The notes beneath the pieces were generated by a model. That model saw nothing but the letters and a program-made list of their open reading frames with translations. It ran no database searches and was not told the DNA's origin. Below, in pieces: positions 1 through 5,952 of a stretch of DNA of 9,534 nt. A program made the position numbers and the translations under genes. Each line of letters starts with the position of its first letter. Position 1 is the stretch's first letter. The DNA comes from Candidatus Sumerlaeota bacterium (lineage in GTDB: Bacteria; Sumerlaeota; Sumerlaeia; MWCT01; JAGHBZ01): NCBI GenBank assembly GCA_021160705.1, contig JAGHBZ010000441.1:1-9534 (forward strand), written 5' to 3'.

Positions 1-1515
1 AACAATCTTTATCCGCGCTAACTCAGCAATTCTGGGATAAAGATTATATTTATCATTCGCTACTAAGAAAATATCGTAATTTGACCTGAGGAATTTCTTA
101 CAATGTTTTAATACCTCTGCAATATTTTTAACATACTCCTCCCTTGCCTCTTGTCCCTGTCCCTTGAATAAAGGACCTATCTCTAATTCGTCTCTCCTCT
201 CAAAGCCGAAAATTTCATATGCATAGGCATGTTGCTCATGATAGTTAATCAAACCAACGTATGGGGGACTGGAAAAAATACCTCTTATTTTGTCCCTCAA
301 CAATATTTCCGCAAATTTAGGACTCCTCTTTTTTGTCTCCTCGTAAATATCTATGGTTCTACTATCCCCTACCAGACATATTTGGAATGTATCTGTTCTT
401 AATCTGTCAAACTCAATAAGTCGGTTTAAAGTGTCTATACTGTATCTTTTCCACCAACCCATAATTGAAAAAATTGGTTTACATATTTTCCCGTGCTTTT
501 TGCAATAATAGGTGGCGAATACCGGCTCCTTTAGAGTTGCCAAATCCGCATGGGTTGTTGCTCTACAAGAACGCACGGTTCTGCTTAAAATAATCGCTAA
601 TACCTTTTTGATGTCTGTGTCACTTATGTTTTTTATCTCTTCAAATAAATAATCTATCTCTTCTCTTACCGGTGCTAAAAACCATTTGTCTAAAAAAGTA
701 GTATCATTATCTTGTTTGATTTTTATTTGATATTTCTCTACCAACCAATAATAAACCTCCAGAAACTCTTTTTCCCTTTCTCTGGCATATTCTTTTTCTT
801 TTATCTCGCCACTCCTCACTTTCATCTTATACTCTGGAGATGGAAAATATCTTGAGTTGAACTTTGAAAGCTCACTTAACAAATGCTCCTCAAAGACAAC
901 ATTTTTTCTATTCTTCTGAAAATCCTCAAGTTTTGCTGTTAAAGCATTTATTGTCTTTGCAAGTAATGGAATATTGTGCTTTGCGATTTTTACATCACTA
1001 ATCAAAACATTAAATGAAGAAATATCTATACCAATCGCATGTAGCCCTAATTCGTTTGCTTGGACTAAAGTCGTGCCACTCCCACAGAAGGGGTCTAATA
1101 CAATATCACCTTTGTGAAAATACACCTCTCTCTTGTATTCATCAGTATGAGAATCAAGAAAATATTCAACTAATTGAGGGATGAATTTCCCTTTATATGG
1201 GTGCAATCTATGGACGTGTTTTGTTCTTTCTGATTCTTTATATTCTGTGAAAGACAAATGCCAATTAAGGTCATCGCCAAGTATTCTTTTCCATTGTTTC
1301 TCTTTGTCAAAAGAGTCGTAGTAATTCTTTAACTCCTCTATACTTATCAGAGGATTGCCATCATCTCCATATTTCTTTATTCTTCCGTATTGAAGTAAGT
1401 AGGAGATATTTGAAATTGTGACCTTACGATTTAGATATTGAGATGCCCACTCGCTTGCTTCTCTTAAGTTAATTAATTTTTTCTCCTCTTTTCTGAGAAA
1501 TGTTAGCTGTCGCAT
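1..1515 (-). CDS. Site-specific DNA methyltransferase, probably N4-cytosine type, partial at its C-terminus
   Basis: The frame is open without a stop from the ATG at 1515 to the window edge, giving 505 residues with the C-terminus missing. The start is secure: an in-frame TAG lies 4-6 bases upstream and GGGGA sits 6 bases before the ATG. Residues about 15-70 look like a small helix-turn-helix or excisionase-like DNA-binding domain (ISNISYLLQYGRIKKYG). HPYKGKFIPQL (105-115) is the usual motif X region. DPFCGSGTT (141-149) is the S-adenosylmethionine motif I, and SSPPY (415-419) is the catalytic motif IV. SPPY, rather than DPPY or NPPF, is typical of enzymes that methylate cytosine N4; that is family knowledge, and the base specificity is an inference. 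Motif I precedes motif IV, with about 265 residues between them that probably hold target recognition. The gene is visibly more AT-rich than the terminase and nif genes, which suggests transfer. No restriction endonuclease is visible; one could lie beyond the left edge. Confidence 0.9.
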   Translation of the reverse strand, partial: MRQLTFLRKEEKKLINLREASEWASQYLNRKVTISNISYLLQYGRIKKYGDDGNPLISIEELKNYYDSFDKEKQWKRILGDDLNWHLSFTEYKESERTKHVHRLHPYKGKFIPQLVEYFLDSHTDEYKREVYFHKGDIVLDPFCGSGTTLVQANELGLHAIGIDISSFNVLISDVKIAKHNIPLLAKTINALTAKLEDFQKNRKNVVFEEHLLSELSKFNSRYFPSPEYKMKVRSGEIKEKEYAREREKEFLEVYYWLVEKYQIKIKQDNDTTFLDKWFLAPVREEIDYLFEEIKNISDTDIKKVLAIILSRTVRSCRATTHADLATLKEPVFATYYCKKHGKICKPIFSIMGWWKRYSIDTLNRLIEFDRLRTDTFQICLVGDSRTIDIYEETKKRSPKFAEILLRDKIRGIFSSPPYVGLINYHEQHAYAYEIFGFERRDELEIGPLFKGQGQEAREEYVKNIAEVLKHCKKFLRSNYDIFLVANDKYNLYPRIAELARIKIV

Positions 1516-1542
1516 TTTCTATCCCCAAACTCAAATGGCTGA

Positions 1543-1571
1543 AATATAATGAGATTATCTAATAGATTGAA
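1543..1571 (-). promoter_or_regulatory. Possible promoter of the methyltransferase gene
   Basis: On the minus strand, TTCAAT (1571-1566, 3 of 6 consensus -35 bases) and TATATT (1548-1543, 5 of 6 consensus -10 bases) are separated by 17 bases. They lie 28 bases upstream of the ATG at 1515. The -35 match is poor and the surroundings are AT-rich, so this is a weak call. Confidence 0.3.
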
Positions 1572-1734
1572 AAAATTATCCAGAATGTTCAAAGATAATT
1601 TTTTACAAAAAAAGAGGCTTTGCGTCAATGGGAAAAGTGAGTAACGAATCGGCATAATCCTGTTTAGTGCTTTCTGGCACCGGGTTTTTTATTTTTGCCA
1701 GGAGCGAGAGGAAATAATTGAACACCCCGGGTCT

Positions 1735-1826
1735 CGGGTAGCTTAAATATACGTACTGAGTTATCTTATTCCTAATGGAGAAAAAGAGCCAGAGGTAAGT
1801 TCGGGTAGTTTAAATATGGGTACTGA
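1735..1826 (+). repeat. Pair of imperfect 25-base direct repeats
   Basis: Copies lie at 1735-1759 and 1802-1826, 67 bases apart start to start. They match at 22 of 25 positions. The shared core is CGGGTAG, one variable base, TTAAATAT, two variable bases, then GTACTGA. A shorter ACGGGTAGTT occurs near 1910. The copies lie outside any gene; their role is unknown. They could be binding sites, phage attachment-type repeats, or debris of a duplicated segment. Confidence 0.6.
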
Positions 1827-1954
1827 TTTCGCAGACCTCGTGAGAGGGCAGAGATAATATCCAGGTTCAGTTAGCTCAAAACTGCGTGGTGATTAATCCT
1901 GCTGATTTACGGGTAGTTCTTTTAAGAGTCGTGTGAACTTAGTTTCTCCTTCAG

Positions 1955-3670
1955 TTAAAAATTGTTTAGTGCGGGAAGTGAGCGGCGCGGAGAATGAATC
2001 TGCGATTTAGGTGTAATTGCGGAGTGGCGCGCCAGAGCAACTGCTCCCTCCAGAGCGTCTAAAGCGTCGTCGTGTGGAGAATCCGGAAAATCCTGGCATT
2101 GCTGGAGCATACCACGGGGTAATCGTTCGTTGAATAGAAGCCAGCCATTGGTCACAAGTGGTTCCAGTGCAGTGATACGCGCAATTTTGTTTTGCTTATG
2201 CGTCACAGGTTGCACAGCCAGTTGCCAGTGTGTCCTGCCTTCTGATTTTAATCTCTTGCGTTCCTCTTCAATCGGTAGCAGGAGCAATGACTGAAAACAA
2301 TTTGCCTCAATACCAAACAGATGATAATTCCAGCGTTCGTGAAGTTCAAAGATGCGTCTGACCTGCTGTGTGGGTGTTGCACGCTGAAGCCACATATCCA
2401 GCAGGTAACAGTAGCCGTAGCGGTCAACCCCAACAGTGGCGATTGCGGCGTAATCAGATTTGCGATAGCGTCCAGAACCACCCCCAAGTGCGGAGTCAAG
2501 AAACCCATAGATTTTCAGTTCATCTATTGAAACCTCTTTCATTGAGGAGCGTGGTTGGGGCTGGTGTTTTTTGCCTTTGATTATCAGGTTACCATTACGC
2601 AGAGCAAAATAGACGAAAGACTCAGGGTCAAATATGCGATACTCAGCGGAGCGTGGTTCGTTCTGTTTTTCTTTGAAGAAGGCTCGTCGTCCTCGTGTGA
2701 TTAGCTGACACATAAGCTGATAGTAATCCTCTTTTTGTTTCCAGAGCACCTGAGCGCCTTTGAGCATTTCGTTTTTTTGTTGTTCAAAGAACTGGCGTGC
2801 GGACTCAAGTCGGTTCGGGTCTCTGAGGTCAGTAAGTAGCCGGTGCCATTCATCCCAGAGTTGCTGGTTTTCTGCGAACTTAATCACTGCGGAATAACGC
2901 CGTGACTTAAAGTCCGGTCGTTTCAGGAGCGTCTCCAGTAGACTCTCCGGGTGAAGCACTGTGCCAATGACTTCAAGGCGAGTGTAAGAATCGCCGAGGT
3001 TCTCAATTACTTCATTAAACCAGTTCAGGAGTTTTTCTCGTTGTTCCGGGTTCTCTACTGCTTCAGAGTCTTCGCCGTCGTCAATAATGATTCTGGTTGG
3101 TCGTACTTCGCCATAGGTAATCCCTCTGAGTTCAGTTCCCGCTGAGAACACATCCACCTGAACGCCATTTACATTGATGCTCTTGGTCGTCCAGACAGAG
3201 CGTTGTTTAAGCTCATCAGCATACACAGATTGAAGGAGTTTGTTATTCAAGAATTCGGCTTTAATGTTACGAAGTCGCTGAGTTGCCTGCTTTAAGGTAG
3301 CGGAAATAATGATGATGTATTTCTCCTGCTGATAGAGTATAGAGTGAATCGGCAAAATCAAGGTCTTGAGTGTTGATTTAGCATAGCCACGTGGAGCGGC
3401 GATGGCTTCGTTGTAGCCTTTGCGCTGTAGGATGTCGTCCGCATCAGCGGTTAATGTACGCTGGTACCGACGAAGGATATACTGGTGCATTCGGGAGAAC
3501 GGCAGACGACAATAATGCGGGAAAAAGTAGCGAGCAAAGAGCTGGATGTCAAATTTACAGCGAATCTTCAGTGCTTGATGAATCGTTGTCGTTCTCCTGC
3601 ATTTTTTCAAGAACACGAGAAATTTCCTTCTGGAGCAGGTCAAGATGTGTTGAGTTGTCTTGTTGTTCAT
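1955..3670 (-). CDS. terL: Phage terminase large subunit (packaging ATPase and nuclease)
   Basis: This is the motor of phage DNA packaging: it hydrolyses ATP to push DNA into the procapsid and cuts concatemeric DNA. At 571 residues it has full family length. The ATPase part carries the Walker A-like APRGYAKST (92-100), Walker B IIIDDGE (194-200) and a coupling-type EVIGT (233-237). The RNase H-like nuclease shows acidic residues in LDSALGGG (D392), GIEAN (E455) and HDDALDAL (D534, D535, D538). All key catalytic residues are therefore present. The first ATG has GGAGG 12 bases upstream but would overlap the upstream gene by 116 bases. A GTG at 3616 with AAGG 9 bases upstream is an alternative. 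M61 is too late, because the conserved LFARYFFPHYCRLPFSRMH block begins before it. No portal gene follows, which is unusual for this gene. Function is confident; the exact start is not. Confidence 0.92.
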   Translation of the reverse strand: MNNKTTQHILTCSRRKFLVFLKKCRRTTTIHQALKIRCKFDIQLFARYFFPHYCRLPFSRMHQYILRRYQRTLTADADDILQRKGYNEAIAAPRGYAKSTLKTLILPIHSILYQQEKYIIIISATLKQATQRLRNIKAEFLNNKLLQSVYADELKQRSVWTTKSINVNGVQVDVFSAGTELRGITYGEVRPTRIIIDDGEDSEAVENPEQREKLLNWFNEVIENLGDSYTRLEVIGTVLHPESLLETLLKRPDFKSRRYSAVIKFAENQQLWDEWHRLLTDLRDPNRLESARQFFEQQKNEMLKGAQVLWKQKEDYYQLMCQLITRGRRAFFKEKQNEPRSAEYRIFDPESFVYFALRNGNLIIKGKKHQPQPRSSMKEVSIDELKIYGFLDSALGGGSGRYRKSDYAAIATVGVDRYGYCYLLDMWLQRATPTQQVRRIFELHERWNYHLFGIEANCFQSLLLLPIEEERKRLKSEGRTHWQLAVQPVTHKQNKIARITALEPLVTNGWLLFNERLPRGMLQQCQDFPDSPHDDALDALEGAVALARHSAITPKSQIHSPRRSLPALNNF

Positions 3671-3911
3671 CGCCGTATTTGACCTCCAGTGAAAGAGCTG
3701 CCTGTCTGCCTTCCTGGATGCGTTTCAGACAGGTGATAGCATAATAAAAATCACGAATGTTCTCCATTGAGTAAGTAGTAATTTTCTTGCCAGAGGCTTC
3801 ATCAACTACCGAGTGACGGAGTTTTCTGAGATAAGAGACGATACACCGCTCAGCCTCGCGCCAGATTCGGTTATATTGTTTGCCGAGTTTGACCAGCCTA
3901 TCCTCAGGCAT
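3555..3911 (-). CDS. Small protein upstream of terL, candidate terminase small subunit
   Basis: The protein has 118 residues and I do not recognise it by sequence. Its position directly upstream of, and overlapping, a terminase large subunit is where phages usually encode the small subunit that binds packaging-site DNA and recruits TerL. It looks largely helical: charged helices near 5-35, 50-75 and 88-107, then an acidic serine-rich tail (106-118). I see no clear helix-turn-helix. The frame stays open to 4058, but the extra 49 N-terminal residues are encoded by a repeat element and give the low-complexity LRLGVLVSLRLCVRF string. The ATG at 3911 has AGAGGAG 11 bases upstream, so I take it as the start. 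The overlap with terL would couple translation of the two. The role is inferred from context only. Confidence 0.6.
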   Translation of the reverse strand: MPEDRLVKLGKQYNRIWREAERCIVSYLRKLRHSVVDEASGKKITTYSMENIRDFYYAITCLKRIQEGRQAALSLEVKYGDEQQDNSTHLDLLQKEISRVLEKMQENDNDSSSTEDSL

Positions 3912-3922
3912 TTTTTCAAAGA

Positions 3923-3929
3923 CTCCTCT
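3923..3929 (-). promoter_or_regulatory. Ribosome binding site that sets the small-terminase start
   Basis: AGAGGAG on the minus strand, 11 bases upstream of the ATG at 3911. It supports this start over the upstream ATG at 4058, whose reading frame crosses a repeat element. Confidence 0.6.
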
Positions 3930-3942
3930 ATTGGCAATAAAT

Positions 3943-4036
3943 CTCACGCAAAGACGCAAAGACACCAGGACACCAAGACGCAAAGGACCGACCAGATTCA
4001 TTCCTATTGTTAGTCGCCTTAGCGTGTTTGCGTGAG
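3943..4036. repeat. 94-base element with terminal inverted repeats and an internal 8-base tandem repeat
   Basis: The left end, CTCACGCAAAGACGCAAAG (3943-3961), matches the reverse complement of the right end (4018-4036) at 17 of 19 positions. Inside, five 8-base units run from 3945 to 3984: CACGCAAA, GACGCAAA, GACACCAG, GACACCAA, GACGCAAA. Similar CACGCAAAGACGCAAAG-type elements are, as I recall, dispersed in many environmental bacterial genomes and give spurious frames reading SLRLCVRF; that is recollection, not a search result. I see no transposase and no clear target duplication. It lies 14 bases upstream of the ribosome site of the terminase pair and may mark the edge of that segment. It could be a MITE-like or REP-like element. 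Confidence 0.7.
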
Positions 4037-4522
4037 GCGATGTTCCAGTCTGCAACAAACTTCAGAATACCTGTATTTAACCAAATAAGGCATTACCGAG
4101 ACAATCCTCTTGCATCCCCTTATAACCTCTTATGCAACTTAAATTTTTAAATAGTGTGCGCTCAACTCACACAAGAACTGCAAAGCTATTATTGTTCTTC
4201 AGGTGGAGTTAGACATCTGCATTTTCCAGATTTGTTTAATGAGAGAAGGAAGGGAATCATTGGAAACAGAAATCTTGTTGTAGGGGGTACGTGAAGCGGA
4301 GAAATAGTATTTGCTATAAGGAAACCAGGAAGATAGGAATAGCAATTATTCCTGATGTATCTCGCTCTTTTCTTCAGGGAGGAAAAGACTCATTAAAAAT
4401 TGAGATGGATAATATTTGAGGGATTATGTTAGCGTGAGATTGTAATTTATTAAAATGAATACGAGCGAAACTGAAAAGTGCTATGCAGGGGATGGAATCC
4501 GGGTCTCCGGGGTGTGGAGTAG
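4037..4522. other. Intergenic region between terminase module and VanZ-like gene
   Basis: Across 486 bases I find no coding sequence with a convincing start or family resemblance, and no tRNA-like T-loop. It contains small inverted repeats: GTGTG (4154-4158) with CACAC (4168-4172), and AGGAAT (4335-4340) with ATTCCT (4348-4353). A weak promoter-like pair lies near the VanZ-like gene. The two flanking genes point away from each other, so this region should hold divergent promoters. Confidence 0.55.
4416..4446 (+). promoter_or_regulatory. Weak promoter candidate for the VanZ-like gene
   Basis: TTGAGG (4416-4421, 4 of 6) and TGTAAT (4441-4446, 5 of 6) lie 19 bases apart, ending 76 bases before the ATG. 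The spacing is longer than the usual 17, so confidence is low. Confidence 0.25.
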
Positions 4523-4978
4523 ATGAAGTTATCAGAAGAGACAAGGATGGAATACCCGACAAGAAATAACGTCTATTATCAAATAATTTTCTATTATGTT
4601 CCCTGGCTTACGGCGATTGTTCTAATTTTTTCATTGTCCAATCAGCCGGCGACGAATCTCCCGCAGGTGGAGAACATTTACCTTGATAAAGTTGCACACA
4701 TTGCGGAGTATTTCATACTTGGGATATGCACACTGCGAGTATTCAGTCTATGGGTAGTATCTCCACGTTCTCTTCATTCATCCAGAAAGGGGTTTCTATA
4801 TCTGAGTCTTTTTCTATTTGTAATTCTGTTTGGGTTTGGGGATGAGTTGCACCAGACATTTGTTGAGGGACGCATTTTTGACCTAATTGACCTGACGATG
4901 GATGGGCTGGGAGTTTTGCTTGTAATAATATTTCATACTCAAATTGCTCACCGTAAGATAGGCACATATTTTATGTAA
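4523..4978 (+). CDS. VanZ-like membrane protein
   Basis: A 151-residue protein of the VanZ-like family. VanZ itself gives low-level teicoplanin resistance in enterococci, but the biochemical role of chromosomal relatives is not settled. Four hydrophobic segments lie near residues 22-38, 58-76, 90-106 and 121-138. Family signature positions are present: FSLSNQP (36-42) after the first segment, LDKVAHIAEYFILG (54-67), GFGDELHQTFVEGR (104-117) and DLIDLTMDGLG (120-130), with conserved D55, H59, E62, D107, E108, H110, Q111, R117 and D127. An in-frame TAG abuts the first ATG, so the start is 4523 or the ATG at 4547; neither has an ideal ribosome site. It has no partner gene, being flanked by 486 and 974 non-coding bases. 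The family assignment is strong; any link to antibiotic resistance would be speculative. Confidence 0.85.
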   Translation: MKLSEETRMEYPTRNNVYYQIIFYYVPWLTAIVLIFSLSNQPATNLPQVENIYLDKVAHIAEYFILGICTLRVFSLWVVSPRSLHSSRKGFLYLSLFLFVILFGFGDELHQTFVEGRIFDLIDLTMDGLGVLLVIIFHTQIAHRKIGTYFM

Positions 4979-4988
4979 TGGTAAGACC

Positions 4989-5014
4989 CCGGTTCTTTGC
5001 TTTCAGAAAACTGG
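4989..5014 (+). terminator. Possible terminator hairpin after the VanZ-like gene
   Basis: The arms at 4989-4998 and 5005-5014 can form a 10-pair stem with one mismatch and two G-U pairs around a 6-base loop. It starts 11 bases after the stop codon. A run of six T begins 10 bases beyond the stem rather than directly after it, so it is not a textbook intrinsic terminator. Confidence 0.3.
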
Positions 5015-5070
5015 TTCATCACGATTTTTTGTGGTACGTTAGCCGAACCTAGCGCTTTGATATATTTTTT

Positions 5071-5110
5071 AACCCTGATCATCAGATAAGGTGCAGATAA
5101 TAATTGATAG
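5071..5110 (+). repeat. Dispersed repeat family 1, copy 1
   Basis: This 40-base segment aligns without gaps to 5555-5594 at 31 of 40 positions, and the last 24 bases match at 22 positions around GCAGATAATAATTGA. Its 5' part carries the 11-base dyad CTGATCATCAG (5075-5085). At the equivalent place copy 2 has CTAACCGTTAG, which is also a perfect dyad. Confidence 0.65.
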
Positions 5111-5230
5111 GTTTCGCTTCCTCCTTAAAAATCCGCGTGTTTTAAATTTAACTCTCGTCAAGAAGTGAATTCCATCGGGTGGAAAGACCTCTGTGATGGC
5201 GTAACAGCAGTGTGCTTCACTTTTTATTAA

Positions 5231-5251
5231 CACCCTGTTTTCAACAGGGTG
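5231..5251 (+). repeat. Perfect 9-base-pair hairpin
   Basis: CACCCTGTT (5231-5239), loop TTC, then AACAGGGTG (5243-5251). No T run follows on either strand, so it is not a clear terminator. It may be another small dispersed palindrome. Confidence 0.65.
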
Positions 5252-5320
5252 AAAACCGAGTCGTGAAAATTAGTAGACCCAACCGTTTATAAATTTTGCA
5301 AAATTTCTGTTCAGATTTAC

Positions 5321-5342
5321 ACAGGTCGCTCCTATGGAGCTA
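5321..5342 (+). repeat. Dispersed repeat family 2, partial copy A
   Basis: ACAGGTCGCTCC, TAT, then GGAGCTA. It matches the second half of copies B and C. Its hairpin GCTCC/GGAGC differs from their GTTCC/GGAAC by a paired change (T-A to C-G), so pairing is retained. The first arm of the element is absent here. Confidence 0.55.
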
Positions 5343-5367
5343 TGTACGTTTTCTTATTGCCAATATA

Positions 5368-5415
5368 CCCAGCGCTTTCGCACTGGGCTATATACAGGGC
5401 GTTCCTTCGGAACTA
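5368..5415 (+). repeat. Dispersed repeat family 2, copy B (two-hairpin element)
   Basis: The first hairpin joins CCCAG (5368-5372) with CTGGG (5382-5386), with GC/GC pairs further in. The spacer CTATATACAGGGC follows, then a second hairpin, GTTCC (5401-5405), TTC, GGAAC (5409-5413). The layout and spacer match copy C. Confidence 0.65.
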
Positions 5416-5454
5416 TACTGTTGCAAAAAAGAAATGCTATAAATAATCCAGCCT

Positions 5455-5533
5455 TTCCTGGTCTCCTGGTCTCCTTATAAACATTTAATATTGGGTTTTG
5501 TTTCCTATTTATAAGGAGACCAGGAATCCAGGA
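5455..5533. repeat. Long inverted repeat with 17-base perfect arms
   Basis: CCTGGTCTCCTTATAAA (5465-5481) is perfectly complementary to 5508-5524, with 26 bases between the arms. An outer TCCTGG near 5456-5461 can also pair with CCAGGA at 5528-5533. The left arm contains a tandem CCTGGTCT repeat. No ORF lies inside. It could be a MITE-like insertion or a strong structural element; no T run follows the stem on either strand. Confidence 0.8.
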
Positions 5534-5554
5534 GATAAAGCAATTTGTAAGTCA

Positions 5555-5594
5555 TTCCCTAACCGTTAGGTAAGGAGCAGATAATAATTGAAAG
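5555..5594 (+). repeat. Dispersed repeat family 1, copy 2
   Basis: Partner of 5071-5110. The dyad CTAACCGTTAG (5559-5569) differs from copy 1 in both arms at matching positions, so symmetry is preserved. It lies 7 bases before copy C of repeat family 2. Confidence 0.65.
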
Positions 5595-5601
5595 AAGTAT
5601 A

Positions 5602-5650
5602 CCCGGTGCGGACGCATTGGGCTATATACAGGTCGTTCCTGGCGGAACTA
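5602..5650 (+). repeat. Dispersed repeat family 2, copy C (two-hairpin element)
   Basis: The first hairpin joins CCCGGTGCG (5602-5610) with CGCATTGGG (5613-5621), including two G-T pairs. The spacer CTATATACAGGTC follows, then GTTCC (5635-5639), TGGC, GGAAC (5644-5648). The interval between the outer CCC and GGG is 14 bases in both B and C although those bases differ. Confidence 0.65.
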
Positions 5651-5891
5651 AATCTTAGAAAACAAATACACGAATCTTCAATAGTGATTATATGAACAAA
5701 AATTATGAAAAATTTATAATTAGTAGGGAAAAGAGAACTCATAATCCCAACCTGCTTTGCTTCAGGACTCAATGAAGTCTCTTTCATTTATAAAACCCTG
5801 TGTAATTTATTGTGTTATTTCTTTTGCAAACAGGTATATCAATCTCGCAAATGAAGCCGGATAAATTATTTTCCATAACTGCTCAAAACAC

Positions 5892-5921
5892 TTGATATTT
5901 AGTATAGTAAAATAGTATACT
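5892..5921 (+). promoter_or_regulatory. Promoter of nifU-nifS with symmetric TAGTATA motifs
   Basis: TTGATA (5892-5897) and TATACT (5916-5921) each match 5 of 6 consensus bases and are 18 bases apart, placing the transcript start near 5928, about 25 bases before the nifU ATG. AGTATA (5901-5906) and TATACT (5916-5921) form an inverted repeat overlapping the -10 box. TAGTATA also occurs as a direct repeat at 5900-5906 and 5913-5919. A repressor or an iron-sulfur-sensing regulator of the Rrf2 type could bind here; that is inference. Confidence 0.65.
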
Positions 5922-5952
5922 TTTTGTTTGGATTAAATTAACGGAAAGAAAA

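Larger units (their letters stand above)
1516..1954. other. Intergenic region between methyltransferase and terminase
   Basis: These 439 bases carry no convincing gene on either strand. They hold the weak methyltransferase promoter, a pair of imperfect 25-base direct repeats, and an orphan ribosome-site sequence. On the minus strand AAGGAG (1951-1946) follows the terminase stop directly but has no ATG, GTG or TTG at a usable distance. I see no clear terminator for the terminase transcript. Confidence 0.6.
4979..5952. other. Repeat-rich intergenic island of 974 bases
   Basis: No coding sequence here is credible: the frames are short, lack family resemblance and cross the repeats. The region instead contains many palindromes and diverged repeat copies, listed separately. 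Further small hairpins include TTCCA (5171-5175) with TGGAA (5181-5185), and GACT (5767-5770) with AGTC (5777-5780). It ends in the nifU promoter. The density of hairpins is far above that in the rest of the window and suggests repeated insertion of small non-coding elements into a permissive gap. Confidence 0.7.

Noticed and set aside
2248..2580. Short frames on both strands inside terL
   Set aside because: They overlap the well-supported terminase gene, lack ribosome sites and have no recognisable domain.
3912..4058. N-terminal extension of the small-terminase frame up to an ATG at 4058
   Set aside because: The extra residues are encoded by the inverted-repeat element with an 8-base period and read as low-complexity LRLGVLVSLRLCVRF. 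A good ribosome site supports the start at 3911.
4480..4522. Possible tRNA fragment suggested by GGAATCC and GGGTCTCC
   Set aside because: No T-loop consensus, acceptor stem or anticodon arm can be assembled on either strand.
4523..4978. Glycopeptide resistance function for the VanZ-like protein
   Set aside because: VanZ-like proteins are widespread and no vanA-type cluster is present; only family membership is supported.
5231..5251. Hairpin as an intrinsic terminator
   Set aside because: The stem is strong but no T run follows on either strand, and no gene ends close by.
5320..5650. CRISPR array suggested by repeated CTATATACAGG segments
   Set aside because: Copies are few, diverged and irregularly spaced, with internal hairpins and no uniform spacers or cas genes.
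5566..5787. 73-codon minus-strand frame in the repeat island
   Set aside because: It crosses a two-hairpin repeat copy and shows no family resemblance.
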